A stretch of DNA of 64,000 nucleotides from Bacteroidaceae bacterium (lineage in GTDB: Bacteria; Bacteroidota; Bacteroidia; Bacteroidales; Bacteroidaceae). The position numbers were made by a program, and so were the translations under genes. The stretch is from contig JAKSIQ010000002.1 in NCBI GenBank assembly GCA_024398755.1, positions 1-64,000 of the forward strand. The letters run 5' to 3'. The notes beneath the pieces were generated by a model. That model had not been told where the DNA came from. It saw nothing but the letters and a program-made list of their open reading frames with translations, and did not search any database. How positions within the stretch are numbered: position 1 is the first letter of the stretch; each line of letters opens with the position of its first letter. Shown here piece by piece: positions 8,800 to 17,790 of the stretch.

Positions 8800-10840
8800 G
8801 CTTTTCATCGGGCTCGGGGTACGAGATGCGCGTGTGGTACATGATGCGCAGTTTCTCTTTGAAGATATTCTTTATCTGGCCTATCTCCTGCCAGCTGATG
8901 GGGCAGTCGTTGAAATAGCCTTCGCTGATCTGTTTGCCGATAATTTTCTCCACCATTTCGCCTATACTTTCTTCGGTATATTCCGAGAGGCTGCGTGATG
9001 CGGCTTCGGCAGCATCGGCCATCATGAGTATGGCGGTTTCCTTGGTGTCGGGATTGGGACCGGGATAGCTGAAGGTTCCGCTGTCGGGCTCGGTATCGGG
9101 ATGTTCCTGCTTGTATTTGAGGTAGAAGTAACGGGCCATGCCACGACCGTGATGGGTGGCTATGAAATGGCGTATTATACTGGGAAGTCCGTGCTTGTCG
9201 GCAAGCATGAGGCCGGCATCGACGTGGTCGGTGATTATGCGCGCGCTCTGCTGTGGAGTCAGACGGTCATGCGGGTTGACGCCGTTCTGGTTTTCCGTAA
9301 AGAAGGGGGCGCTTTCTATCTTGCCTATGTCGTGGTACAGGGCTGCGGTTCTGACCAGCTGGGCATTCGCGCCTATGGCCGATGCGGCTTCGGCTGCAAG
9401 GGCTGACACCTGCATGGAGTGCTGGAAGGTGCCGGGCGCCTTTTCGGACAGTTCCGTGAGCAGCGGGTTGTTGATGTTCGAGAGTTCTATAAGGGTGACG
9501 TTCGATGTGAAACCGAAGGTCTTTTCAATGATGAACAGCAGTGGATAGACCAGCATGACCAGAGTGCAGTTGATGGCTGCAATAAGGAAGAACTTGGGGT
9601 CGATGCCGGCAAGGTCGTCAACGTTGAGCATACGCAGTGCCAGCCAGACTACACTGTAAGACAGGAAGATGAACAGGCAGGTGCGCAGTATCTGTGAGCG
9701 TTGTGAGAGTTCCTTCAGACTGAAGATGCTTGTTATGCCGGCCGCCGTCTGCAGAAGTATGTATTCGAATGGTACGGGTACGAAGGTCGATGTGATGACT
9801 ATGAAGACAAGGAAACCTGTGTATGCTGTCCGCGCGTCAAGGAATATCCGTATTACGATTGGCAGGATGGTGCATGGAATGACCAGAACGTTCCATGATG
9901 CATAGTTGACGAACAGACCTGTCCCGACAACGGACAGTGTCACGAATCCGAAAAGGAAATACAGCAGTCTGCGCTCTTCTATGTATTTGGGCCGGTAGAG
10001 CATCAGGTAGAGGGCCAGGGCCAGGAAGCTGAGTATGACCAGTATGGCCTGTCCTGCCCATGTCAGTGTCTGGAAACGTCGTGAGGTGACTTTGTCGTTG
10101 GCCGCATCAAGGTAAGACCTGATGGCCATGGCTTTTTCAGCATCGACCACCTCGCCCTGATCGATGATTTTCTGGCCGGAAAGGACCATGCCTGAAAAGC
10201 GTGATATCTGGCCGGTAAGGTCTGTCAGCGCCTTTTCGCTGAGCTGACGGTCGTAGCTCAGATTGGCCTGTATGAACTCTTCCATATGGAATGACAGCAG
10301 TCGTGAACGGTCGGCGCTGCCCATGGGGGCCTGCGTAATGAAGCGGTATGCCTGTGAAACGGTGTAAAGGCTGTCCATGAGTATTGGACTGGCCACGTTA
10401 CCGCGCGTTATGCGCACGTGGGTCTTGCCATCTGTGATGTCCTGGTCCTGTGACGGCATGATGCCGCGGTCGTAGGCCTGGGCAAGACGGTAGCGGACGG
10501 CCTTGACGGCATCGGCTGAAACAACACGCTCCAGACTGTCGCGGCACAGACGGTCAAAATCGGCCAGGGCGTTGCGGCCTGTCTCGTCAAGATATGTGAA
10601 GTATGGGGCGAACATGGCTGTCACACTGTCGGTTTCAGCCTGAAAGGCTTCGGGGTCTTTCTCGACCGAATAGTTGAACGGCGCTATGATGGCTGAGTAT
10701 GTCCATGGCTTTCCAACGGTGTAACTGTATCTCTGCAATCTCTGTCTTGGCAGGTTGTAAAGGGAAAGCATGGCCGCTATGACGGCAATGACATAAAGCA
10801 GATGCCTGTTGTCTTCTATGAGTTTTTTGTTCTGGTTCAT
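8768..10840 (-). CDS. 7TM-HD family phosphohydrolase (PgpH-like, putative c-di-AMP phosphodiesterase)
   Basis: The product (690 residues from this start) has one N-terminal membrane anchor, an extracytoplasmic domain to about residue 290, about seven hydrophobic helices, then a cytoplasmic HD domain with the metal motif HDIGK near residue 502 and further conserved histidines (FIATHHG). This order matches the 7TM-HD proteins, whose Listeria member PgpH hydrolyses c-di-AMP; the nucleotide specificity here is inferred. ATGs at 10840 and 10849 are both possible, and the frame is open to 10894. The promoter box at 10864-10871 favours the short forms. It is divergent from gltX and overlaps priA tail to tail. 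Confidence 0.88.
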   Translation of the reverse strand: MNQNKKLIEDNRHLLYVIAVIAAMLSLYNLPRQRLQRYSYTVGKPWTYSAIIAPFNYSVEKDPEAFQAETDSVTAMFAPYFTYLDETGRNALADFDRLCRDSLERVVSADAVKAVRYRLAQAYDRGIMPSQDQDITDGKTHVRITRGNVASPILMDSLYTVSQAYRFITQAPMGSADRSRLLSFHMEEFIQANLSYDRQLSEKALTDLTGQISRFSGMVLSGQKIIDQGEVVDAEKAMAIRSYLDAANDKVTSRRFQTLTWAGQAILVILSFLALALYLMLYRPKYIEERRLLYFLFGFVTLSVVGTGLFVNYASWNVLVIPCTILPIVIRIFLDARTAYTGFLVFIVITSTFVPVPFEYILLQTAAGITSIFSLKELSQRSQILRTCLFIFLSYSVVWLALRMLNVDDLAGIDPKFFLIAAINCTLVMLVYPLLFIIEKTFGFTSNVTLIELSNINNPLLTELSEKAPGTFQHSMQVSALAAEAASAIGANAQLVRTAALYHDIGKIESAPFFTENQNGVNPHDRLTPQQSARIITDHVDAGLMLADKHGLPSIIRHFIATHHGRGMARYFYLKYKQEHPDTEPDSGTFSYPGPNPDTKETAILMMADAAEAASRSLSEYTEESIGEMVEKIIGKQISEGYFNDCPISWQEIGQIKNIFKEKLRIMYHTRISYPEPDEKPMTDQRQKTR

Positions 10841-10863
10841 AACTGTCATGGTGCTTGACTGTG

Positions 10864-10871
10864 TAAAAATA
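10864..10871 (-). promoter_or_regulatory. -7 box for the 7TM-HD gene
   Basis: On the minus strand TATTTTTA, one base off TAnnTTTG. A TTGA about 21 bp upstream could be the -33 element. A start near 10857 fits the ATGs at 10849 or 10840. Confidence 0.4.
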
Positions 10872-10905
10872 CAATAAATGGCTGTCGTCGTCAATCAAAA
10901 ATGTG

Positions 10906-10913
10906 TACTTTTG
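10906..10913 (+). promoter_or_regulatory. gltX promoter -7 box
   Basis: TACTTTTG fits TAnnTTTG, 30 bp before the gltX ATG. No good TTTG is seen at the -33 distance. It lies back to back with the 7TM-HD promoter. Confidence 0.5.
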
Positions 10914-10943
10914 CAGTTCAAATGAAAAAATAAGGGAAGAACA

Positions 10944-12479
10944 ATGTCTGAAAATGTCAACCCACGCAGGGTCAGGGTTCGTTTCGCACCCAGTCCGACA
11001 GGCCCTCTCCACATTGGAGGCGTTCGCACAGCACTATATAATTACCTTTTTGCCCGTCAGCATGGCGGAGATCTGGTGTTCCGAATTGAGGATACCGATT
11101 CCGGACGTTTCGTGCCGGGGGCCGAAGACTATATTCTTGAAGCCTTCAGGTGGCTTGGAATAAAGTTTGACGAGGGTGTGTCGTTCGGCGGCAAGTACGG
11201 TCCGTACCGCCAGTCGGAGCGCAAGGACATTTACAGGAAATATGTTCAGCAGCTGCTTGACGCAGGCCGCGCATACATTGCGTTCGACACTCCGCAGGAA
11301 CTGGAGGCCAAGCGCAATGAGATTCCCAACTTCCAGTATGACGCATCGACACGCATGCAGATGCGCAACTCGCTGTCCATGCCTGCAGAGCAGGTTAAGG
11401 AACTGATTGAGCAGGGCAGCCAGTATGTTGTCCGCATTCTCATTGAACCCGGTCAGGATGTCGAGGTTGATGACCTGATACGCGGCAAGGTGGTAATAAG
11501 TTCATCGGTCCTTGATGACAAGGTGCTTTACAAATCGGCCGACCAGCTGCCTACATACCATCTGGCAAACATTGTCGATGACCACCTTATGGAGATTACG
11601 CATGTGATTCGCGGTGAGGAATGGCTGCCGTCGGCTCCGCTGCATGTCCTGCTGTACAGGGCTTTCGGCTGGGAGGACACCATGCCGCGTTTCGCGCATC
11701 TGCCTCTGCTGCTCAAACCCGAGGGCAACGGCAAGCTGTCAAAGCGTGACGGCGACCGTCTGGGCTTCCCGGTGTTCCCGCTGGAATGGCACGACCCGAA
11801 GAGCGGCGAGGTTTCATCGGGCTATCGCGAGAAGGACTATCTGCCGCAGGCTGTCATCAATTTCCTGGCGCTGCTGGGCTGGAATCCCGGCGATGACCGC
11901 GAGATGATGAGTCTTGACGAGATGGTGTCTCTGTTCAATCTTGAGAAGTGTTCAAAGGCAGGTGCCCGTTTCAACTATCAGAAGCTTGTGTGGTTCAACC
12001 ACGAATATATAATGCAGATGACCGATGCACAGGTTGCACAGCTGTTCGCTCCGGAACTGGAGAAGCATGGCGTATCGGCCCCGATGGAAAGGATTGAGAC
12101 TGCCGTGGGGCTGGTGAAGAACCGTGTGAACTTCATTCACGAACTGTGGGACAACTGCAGTTTCCTGTTCCAGGCGCCTGCGGAATATGATGAGAAGTCT
12201 CTCAAGAAGTGGTGGAAGGACCAGGCTGCGCAGACTACTGCCGAACTGTGCGGTTTCATTGAGTCACAGCCCGTGTTTGACGGAGCTGAACTGGAGCCCA
12301 AGGTCATGGAATGGATAGCTTCAAAGGGCTATGCCACAGGCAAGGTGATGAATGCCTTCCGCGTGACTCTGGTAGGCGCTGCCATGGGTCCCCATATTTT
12401 TGCCATAACCGATTTTCTGGGTAAGGAAGAGACTCTGCGCCGCGCACGCAAGGCACTCGAGGTTCTTCCAAAAGAATAA
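10944..12479 (+). CDS. gltX: Glutamyl-tRNA synthetase
   Basis: Class I aminoacyl-tRNA synthetase charging tRNA-Glu. The 511-residue protein has the HIGH motif as [17 protein letters not shown] (residues about 15-31) and the KMSKS motif as [11 protein letters not shown] near residue 263; length is normal. The C-terminal anticodon-binding region follows. Whether it is discriminating or also charges tRNA-Gln cannot be judged here. The downstream waaA starts 6 bp after its stop, suggesting co-transcription. Confidence 0.97.
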   Translation: MSENVNPRRVRVRFAPSPTGPLHIGGVRTALYNYLFARQHGGDLVFRIEDTDSGRFVPGAEDYILEAFRWLGIKFDEGVSFGGKYGPYRQSERKDIYRKYVQQLLDAGRAYIAFDTPQELEAKRNEIPNFQYDASTRMQMRNSLSMPAEQVKELIEQGSQYVVRILIEPGQDVEVDDLIRGKVVISSSVLDDKVLYKSADQLPTYHLANIVDDHLMEITHVIRGEEWLPSAPLHVLLYRAFGWEDTMPRFAHLPLLLKPEGNGKLSKRDGDRLGFPVFPLEWHDPKSGEVSSGYREKDYLPQAVINFLALLGWNPGDDREMMSLDEMVSLFNLEKCSKAGARFNYQKLVWFNHEYIMQMTDAQVAQLFAPELEKHGVSAPMERIETAVGLVKNRVNFIHELWDNCSFLFQAPAEYDEKSLKKWWKDQAAQTTAELCGFIESQPVFDGAELEPKVMEWIASKGYATGKVMNAFRVTLVGAAMGPHIFAITDFLGKEETLRRARKALEVLPKE

Positions 12480-12485
12480 TTTGCA

Positions 12486-13715
12486 ATGCACCTGTATTCT
12501 ATAGGCATAGGCTTTCTGAATCTTGGTACCCGCATAGCTTCGGTGTTCAACAGAAAGGCTAAGTTGTCCATTGTCGGACATGATCATATTTTCAAAACCC
12601 TTAAGGAACAGGTGGAGCCGGGCTGCAGATATCTGTGGTTCCATGCTTCGTCTTTGGGCGAGTTTGAACAGGGTAGGATAATTATTGAGACAATACGTGA
12701 GTGTCATCCGGAAAAGAAGATTCTGCTTACCTTCTATTCCCCTTCGGGTTACGAGGTGAGAAAGGATTATCAGGGTGCCGATATTGTGTGCTACATGCCT
12801 TTTGACCACACGGTTTGCGCAAAGCGTTTCATGGACCTGGTTCCCATTGAGAAGGCTTTTTTCATAAAATACGAGTTCTGGCCCAATTTCCTGTTCGAAC
12901 TGGCCAGACGCGGCATTCCGGCATACAGCATTTCATCGATTTTCCGTCCTGGGCAGTATATGTTCAAGTGGTACGGGCGCACTGTACGCAAGGCGCTTAA
13001 GACCATAGCGCATTTCTATGTTCAGGACGAGCAGTCGCAGCAGCTGCTTGCGGGCATTGGCATCACATGTACCACCGTTGTGGGCGACACGCGTGCGGAC
13101 CGTGTGCTTCAGATTGCCGGCCGGGCCGTACAACTGCCTTTGATTGAGAGCTTTGCCAAGGACAGCAATGTTTTCATAGCCGGAAGTTCATGGCCGGCCG
13201 ATGAGGATCTGTTCATTCCTCTTGTGCTTCAGCGCAGCGGCTGGAAGATGATCATTGCACCGCACGAGATTGACGAGGCTCATCTGTGTTATATTGAGAA
13301 ACTGCTTGGCGGTTTCCGTCACGTACGTTATTCGCAGCTTGGTCAGGATGCCGACATGCAGTCTTATGACTGTCTGATAATTGACTGTTTCGGCCTGCTG
13401 TCGTCAATTTACCGCTACGGCAAGGTGGCATATATAGGCGGAGGTTTCGGAGCTGGTATACACAACACTCTTGAGGCGGCCGTGTACGGCATTCCGGTAA
13501 TCTTCGGACCGAACAACAGGCGTTTCCGTGAGGCCAGGCAGCTGATAGACTGCAATGGCGGTTTCGAGGTGACCGATGCCTATTCGTTGAAGATGACCTT
13601 TGACAAGTTCATCAGCGCTCCGTCTTATCTGAAGGAATGCGGTAAGGCGGCAGGTGAATATGTGCTTGCCAGCAAGGGTACGTCAAGACGTATTGTTGAT
13701 TCGCTTTCACTCTGA
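12486..13715 (+). CDS. waaA: 3-deoxy-D-manno-octulosonic acid (Kdo) transferase
   Basis: WaaA/KdtA transfers Kdo from CMP-Kdo to lipid IVA at the inner membrane, building the LPS inner core. The 409-residue product has an N-terminal hydrophobic segment, the N-domain sequence LWFHASSLGEFEQ (consensus xWxHxxSxGE), and the C-domain donor-site region AYIGGGFGAGIHNTLEAA followed by GPNNRRF, all typical of GT30. It follows gltX by 6 bp and precedes the carbonic anhydrase by 13 bp. The number of Kdo residues added cannot be read from sequence. Confidence 0.93.
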   Translation: MHLYSIGIGFLNLGTRIASVFNRKAKLSIVGHDHIFKTLKEQVEPGCRYLWFHASSLGEFEQGRIIIETIRECHPEKKILLTFYSPSGYEVRKDYQGADIVCYMPFDHTVCAKRFMDLVPIEKAFFIKYEFWPNFLFELARRGIPAYSISSIFRPGQYMFKWYGRTVRKALKTIAHFYVQDEQSQQLLAGIGITCTTVVGDTRADRVLQIAGRAVQLPLIESFAKDSNVFIAGSSWPADEDLFIPLVLQRSGWKMIIAPHEIDEAHLCYIEKLLGGFRHVRYSQLGQDADMQSYDCLIIDCFGLLSSIYRYGKVAYIGGGFGAGIHNTLEAAVYGIPVIFGPNNRRFREARQLIDCNGGFEVTDAYSLKMTFDKFISAPSYLKECGKAAGEYVLASKGTSRRIVDSLSL

Positions 13716-13728
13716 CTTTCATACTGAT

Positions 13729-14244
13729 ATGGCTCTTATCAAATCTGTCAGGGGTTTCACCCCGAAAATTGCCGGAGACTGTTTTCTGGCTGACAATTGC
13801 ACAATTATTGGCGATGTTGAAATTGGCGAAGGCTGCAGTATATGGTTCGGAACCGTTCTGCGCGGTGACGTGAACTCAATCCGTATCGGCAAGGGCACGA
13901 ACATCCAGGACGGTACTGTCATTCATACGCTGTACCAGCGTTCTGTCACTGTGATTGGCGACAACGTGAGCATCGGCCACAACGTTACCATTCATGGCGC
14001 CGAGATTCAGGACAATGCTCTGGTGGGTATGGGAAGCGTTGTGCTTGACCATGCCGTTGTGGGCAAGGGTGCCATTGTTGCGGCAGGCAGCGTGGTGACC
14101 GGCAAGACTGTGGTCGGCGACGGTGAACTGTGGGCAGGTGTTCCTGCAAAGTTCATCAAGAAGGTTGACCCGGCACAGAGCGCCGAGATGAACCAGCGTA
14201 TTGCACGTGACTATCATATGTATGCCAGCTGGTACACCGAATAA
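13729..14244 (+). CDS. Gamma-class carbonic anhydrase-like hexapeptide-repeat protein
   Basis: A 171-residue left-handed beta-helix protein with repeated [IV]G-x4 hexapeptides (IGDVEIGEGCSIWFG, IGDNVSIGHNVTIHG). The three histidines expected to bind metal are in VIHTL and IGHNVTIHG. Relatives (YrdA/PaaY family) form trimers; some hydrate CO2, others show little activity. I start at ATG 13729, because an upstream in-frame ATG at 13654 lies inside waaA and adds unrelated sequence. It is probably the last gene of the gltX-waaA unit. Confidence 0.88.
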   Translation: MALIKSVRGFTPKIAGDCFLADNCTIIGDVEIGEGCSIWFGTVLRGDVNSIRIGKGTNIQDGTVIHTLYQRSVTVIGDNVSIGHNVTIHGAEIQDNALVGMGSVVLDHAVVGKGAIVAAGSVVTGKTVVGDGELWAGVPAKFIKKVDPAQSAEMNQRIARDYHMYASWYTE

Positions 14245-14255
14245 TACAGGAATAG

Positions 14256-14288
14256 TTTGTACTTCTATTGTTCTTTTTAGTATTTTCG
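14256..14288 (+). promoter_or_regulatory. mdh promoter
   Basis: TTTG at 14256-14259, 21 bp spacer, then TATTTTCG at 14281-14288 (TAnnTTTG with one change). The mdh ATG follows 40 bp later. Confidence 0.65.
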
Positions 14289-14328
14289 CAAAATAATTAC
14301 AGGATATAACCTTTTCAAATAAACGATT

Positions 14329-15321
14329 ATGAAATTCTTAACTGACGAAAAGCTTCTTATTGTCGGAGCCGGCGGTATGATTGGCTCAAACATGGTTCAG
14401 ACTGCAATGTTGCTGGGTCTTACCCCGAACATCTGTCTGTATGACATTTTCGAACCGGGCGTTCACGGTGTTGCAGAGGAAATGTACCATTGCGCTTTCC
14501 CGGGTGCAAACATTACCTGGACCGTTGATCCGGAAGTTGCTTTCAAGGGTGCAAAGTATATCATTTCTTCAGGCGGTGCTCCACGTAAGGAGGGCATGAC
14601 CCGCGAGGATCTTCTCAAGGGCAACTGCCAGATTGCAGCTGACTTCGGTGACAAGATCAAGAAGTACTGCCCGGACGTAAAGCACGTTGTTGTGATTTTC
14701 AACCCGGCCGACGTTACCGCTCTGACAGCTCTGATTCATTCAGGTCTGAAGGCCAACCAGCTGACTTCACTTGCAGCTCTGGATTCAACCCGTCTGCAGG
14801 AGGCTCTTGCTCAGGAATTCGGCGTTCAGCAGGACAAGGTTACCGGCGCTCACACTTACGGTGGACACGGCGAACAGATGGCTGTATTTGCAAGCCAGGT
14901 CAAGATTGACGGCAAGCCTCTGTCAGAAATGAAGCTCTCTGACGAGCGTTTTGCTGAAATCAAGCAGAACACCATTCAGGGTGGTTCGAACATCATCAAG
15001 CTGCGTGGCCGTTCATCGTTCCAGAGCCCTGCTTATCAGGCTGTCAAGATGATTGAAGGCGCTATGGGCGGTGAGAAGTTCACTCTGCCTGCAGGTTGCT
15101 ACGTTAACTGCGACAAATGCGGTTTCAAGAACGTCATGATGGCAATGCCTACCACAATTGACAAGAACGGTGTAAGCTTCACCGCTCCTAAGGGTACCGC
15201 TGCCGAAATGGCTGACCTCCAGAAGTCTTACGAGCATCTGCAGAAGATGCGCGACGAACTGGTCGATCTTGGCATCATTCCTGCAATCAAGGACTGGGGT
15301 CAGATGAACGCCAACCTCTGA
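14329..15321 (+). CDS. mdh: Malate dehydrogenase
   Basis: Reversible NAD-dependent oxidation of malate to oxaloacetate, part of the reductive branch to fumarate and succinate in fermenting Bacteroidales. The 330-residue product has the NAD-binding GAGGMIGSNM, the Asp of the second strand (LYDIFEPG), and the catalytic His region THTYGGHGEQM-like (AHTYGGHGEQM). It carries the longer Bacteroidales-type sequence rather than the 312-residue E. coli type. Codon choice (GGC/GGT, CTG, AAG) suggests high expression. It is a single-gene unit with its own promoter and terminator. Confidence 0.93.
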   Translation: MKFLTDEKLLIVGAGGMIGSNMVQTAMLLGLTPNICLYDIFEPGVHGVAEEMYHCAFPGANITWTVDPEVAFKGAKYIISSGGAPRKEGMTREDLLKGNCQIAADFGDKIKKYCPDVKHVVVIFNPADVTALTALIHSGLKANQLTSLAALDSTRLQEALAQEFGVQQDKVTGAHTYGGHGEQMAVFASQVKIDGKPLSEMKLSDERFAEIKQNTIQGGSNIIKLRGRSSFQSPAYQAVKMIEGAMGGEKFTLPAGCYVNCDKCGFKNVMMAMPTTIDKNGVSFTAPKGTAAEMADLQKSYEHLQKMRDELVDLGIIPAIKDWGQMNANL

Positions 15322-15341
15322 TTGTAACATCTGTAAACTGC

Positions 15342-15375
15342 AGCGCCGTGCTTTTTCAAGTGCGGCGCTTTTTTT
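15342..15375 (+). terminator. Rho-independent terminator after mdh
   Basis: AGCGCCG (15342-15348) pairs with CGGCGCT (15363-15369). With two G-T wobbles the stem reaches 12 bp around a TTTC loop. It is followed by a T-run to 15375. Confidence 0.92.
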
Positions 15376-15377
15376 CA

Positions 15378-15481
15378 CCCCCACCCCCGTGTGACTCGGC
15401 AGATGGGCGAGTCACACTGCGGAAATACGCCCGAACCTGCGTGTGACTCGGCAGATGGGCGAGTCACACTGGGGGTGGGGG
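15378..15481. repeat. Nested palindromic element: two 29-bp hairpin repeats inside a C/G-rich inverted repeat
   Basis: The outer arms CCCCCACCCCC (15378-15388) and GGGGGTGGGGG (15471-15481) are exact reverse complements. Inside are two identical 29-bp copies (15389-15417 and 15441-15469), each a hairpin of GTGTGACTCG and CGAGTCACAC around GCAGATGGG. The 23-bp spacer (15418-15440) is unrelated. The element fills the gap between the mdh terminator and the 3' end of the convergent permease gene. It resembles REP/BIME-type repeats in form; I cannot assign a family. Confidence 0.85.
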
Positions 15482-15484
15482 TAG

Positions 15485-16723
15485 TCACGCGGGGGTGGAG
15501 GAGGTGAGCTTGCGGCTTAGCGGGCCGATGGGGAGTATGGCCAGGTAACTGACGGCCAGGACTGTCAGCAGCACTATGACTATGTCGGTGACCTTCAGGA
15601 CTACGGGGTAGGCATCGACAATGAAGCTGCCCGATGCACCCAGTCTGATGAAGCCGAAATGCTGCTGCAGCAATACGGCAATGACACCGAGCAGCAGTCC
15701 GGTAATGGCACCGACGAACGATGTCATGACGCCGTTGAGAATGAAGATGCGCTCTATGTCGTGGCGCGTGGCTCCCATGCTTTCAAGCAGACCGGCATCG
15801 GTGCGTTTGTCTATGATTAGCAGTATCAGGGAGCCTATTATGTTGAAGCAGGCTATGAGCAGTATGAATGACAGGAACAGGTACGATACCAGCTTTTCGA
15901 GTTTGACTACTTTGAATACGTCGGGCTGCTGCTGTACGCGGTCAAGGACTTTGAAATCGGGACCCAGCATTTTTGCAATGCGATGTTGTGCCTGGCGCAG
16001 GCTGACGCCGTCATGCAGCTTGAGTTCAAGGGCCGATGCCTGTCCGCTGCGTCCTGTCAGCTGGCGGGCCAGGTCAAGCGATACCAGAGCGTAGTTTTCG
16101 TCATATTTTTCCTGGTTGACCATGAAGATGACGCCGGGCGAATAGACTTTGGCGTGGTTGAATGACTGTCCGGGGTTGAGGGGGTTGACGGACTTGCCGT
16201 CAAGACGCGGTATGTACAGTGACAGGCCGCGCACCGGGTTGATGCCGCAGCCCAGACGTCCCATGAGTCCGGCGCCGACTATGCAGTAGTCACACACATC
16301 GTCCTTGAGCATGAAGATGCCGTTGCCGCGCAGAAGGCCCTCTATTCCGGTCAGGTCGTGGAAGTTGTCATCGACTCCCTTTATCATGCAGACCTGCTGC
16401 TGGTTGCCGTACTGGATAAGGGCCTGTTCCTCGAGGGTGAAGCATGACAGTTCGACAAGACCGCACGAAAGGACGCTGTCAAGGCGCGCATCGTCGCTGT
16501 CAAAGAAGCGGTCATGGGCCGATACGACCGAAAGCTGCGGGTCGAATTCGCTGAGAAGGCCCTGGACAAGGCTGTGGAATCCGTTGAACACAGACAGCGT
16601 ACAGATGAGTGCGAACGATGCCAGCGCTATTCCGGCCATGGAGATGGCGGAAATGACGTTTATCACGTTGTGGCTTTTCTTGGCAAACAGGTAACGCCGT
16701 GCTATGAAGAACGGGTAGTTCAT
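15485..16723 (-). CDS. ABC transporter permease, LolC/LolE-FtsX type
   Basis: The 412-residue protein begins FFIARRYLFAKKSHNVINVIS, the typical start of LolC/E permeases, then one membrane helix, a large periplasmic domain (about 45-270), and three C-terminal helices. In Proteobacteria LolCDE pulls lipoproteins out of the inner membrane for transfer to the outer membrane. No LolD-like ATPase is adjacent, so this role is inferred. Its ATG overlaps the rbfA stop by 4 bp (ATGA at 16720-16723). The gene ends directly at the nested palindrome. Confidence 0.88.
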   Translation of the reverse strand: MNYPFFIARRYLFAKKSHNVINVISAISMAGIALASFALICTLSVFNGFHSLVQGLLSEFDPQLSVVSAHDRFFDSDDARLDSVLSCGLVELSCFTLEEQALIQYGNQQQVCMIKGVDDNFHDLTGIEGLLRGNGIFMLKDDVCDYCIVGAGLMGRLGCGINPVRGLSLYIPRLDGKSVNPLNPGQSFNHAKVYSPGVIFMVNQEKYDENYALVSLDLARQLTGRSGQASALELKLHDGVSLRQAQHRIAKMLGPDFKVLDRVQQQPDVFKVVKLEKLVSYLFLSFILLIACFNIIGSLILLIIDKRTDAGLLESMGATRHDIERIFILNGVMTSFVGAITGLLLGVIAVLLQQHFGFIRLGASGSFIVDAYPVVLKVTDIVIVLLTVLAVSYLAILPIGPLSRKLTSSTPA

Positions 16724-17055
16724 TTCTTGAGAAGTTCGTCGATATGGGCCATGTAGTCGATGGTGGTGTCCAGGAAGAAACGCAGTTCTGGAATGATGCG
16801 CAGCTGGTGACGTACCCTCTGGCCCAGGTCGTAGCGTATTTCCTTGACGTTGCCGTTGATGTTTCTGACGGTCTCTTCACCTTTTTCAGATGGGAAGACG
16901 CTCAGGTAGATGTTGGCTATGCCAAGGTCACTGCTGACTTTGACTCCACTGACGCTGATCATGAGTCCGTGGGTCAGCTTGGTCTGTGCCAGCAGCAGTT
17001 CGCTCAATTCCTTCTGTATGAGCCTGTTGATTTTCTGTTGTCTTGTTGAATCCAT
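16720..17055 (-). CDS. rbfA: Ribosome-binding factor A
   Basis: RbfA binds the immature 30S subunit and helps mature the 5' end of 16S rRNA, notably in the cold. The 111-residue product fits the small KH-like family: QQKINRLIQKELSELL at the N-terminus and ISVSGVKVSSDLGIANIYLSVF, then a C-terminal IPELRFFLDTTIDYMAHI motif. It sits between the O-methyltransferase (2 bp gap) and the permease (4 bp overlap), so all three are likely one transcript. Confidence 0.92.
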   Translation of the reverse strand: MDSTRQQKINRLIQKELSELLLAQTKLTHGLMISVSGVKVSSDLGIANIYLSVFPSEKGEETVRNINGNVKEIRYDLGQRVRHQLRIIPELRFFLDTTIDYMAHIDELLKK

Positions 17056-17057
17056 AT

Positions 17058-17729
17058 TTATAGGTTTTTTCTTATCAGTGTGATGCCGTCGCGTATGGGT
17101 ATCATGGCTACGGTGACACGGCTGTCAGCGGCCACCATGTCGTTGAAACGTCGGATGGCAACGGTCTGGCTGTCACGGTCGTAGGCAGCATCGGCCACAT
17201 GCCCGTCCCACAGCGTGTTGTCGGCCAGGATGTAGCCGCCCGGGGCCAGATGGCTCATGCACATTTCGTAGTACTCGGGGTACTGGCGCTTTTCGCCGTC
17301 CATGAAGATCATGTCGAACTGCAGCCCCAGCTGCGGCACTATTTCCGTGGCGTCGCCTATGTGGAGGCTGATGCGGTCGTGCAGTCCGGACCTGCTGAGC
17401 CAGCTTTCTATGAAGTCCTGCAGTTCGTCATCGACCTCGATGGTGTGGAGCATGGCGCCGTCTTCAAGTCCCTGGGCAATGCAGATGGCCGAATAGCCGG
17501 TAAAGGTGCCTATTTCAAGTACTGTGCGCGGACGTATCATGCCGGTCAGCATTTTCAGGAGGCGGCCCTGTATGTGGCCCGATGCCATACGCGGGTTGAG
17601 AAGCCTGATGTTGGTTTCGCGGTAAAGCGAATAGAGCAGGTCTCCTTCGGGCTCAATGTGGTCTTTGATGTACTGTTCAAGCACATCTTCGCCGGTGTAT
17701 CCTATTCCTTTGGAATTGCTAGCCTCCAA
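17058..17729 (-). CDS. SAM-dependent O-methyltransferase (COG4122 family); start uncertain
   Basis: Class I methyltransferase of the caffeoyl-CoA/catechol type. Key sequence: VLEIGTFTGYSAICIAQG (SAM motif I), MIFMDGEKRQYPEYYE (metal-binding Asp region) and ILADNTLWDG. The substrate is unknown. No ATG lies near the family start: the frame is open to 17915, but the extra residues overlap the divergent xerD start and look non-coding. TTG at 17729 gives 223 residues, close to the family length and downstream of a TATCTTTG box at 17759-17766; GTG at 17756 is the alternative. It probably leads the rbfA-permease operon. Confidence 0.82.
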   Translation of the reverse strand: MEASNSKGIGYTGEDVLEQYIKDHIEPEGDLLYSLYRETNIRLLNPRMASGHIQGRLLKMLTGMIRPRTVLEIGTFTGYSAICIAQGLEDGAMLHTIEVDDELQDFIESWLSRSGLHDRISLHIGDATEIVPQLGLQFDMIFMDGEKRQYPEYYEMCMSHLAPGGYILADNTLWDGHVADAAYDRDSQTVAIRRFNDMVAADSRVTVAMIPIRDGITLIRKNL

Positions 17730-17758
17730 TTTGCGCGGTTTTTGTATCTTAGCCACTG

Positions 17759-17766
17759 CAAAGATA
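17759..17766 (-). promoter_or_regulatory. -7 box for the O-methyltransferase-rbfA-permease operon
   Basis: Minus-strand TATCTTTG is an exact TAnnTTTG match. Transcription from about 17752 would leave the TTG start at 17729 with a leader of roughly 23 nt. No clear -33 TTTG is seen. Confidence 0.5.
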
Positions 17767-17790
17767 ACTCCTTTTTCTGCAATTCCGGTA

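Noticed and set aside
15389..15469. Two 29-bp repeats with a 23-bp spacer as a minimal CRISPR array
   Set aside because: Only two copies, each strongly palindromic over its full length, one short spacer, no cas genes nearby, and all enclosed in a larger inverted repeat.
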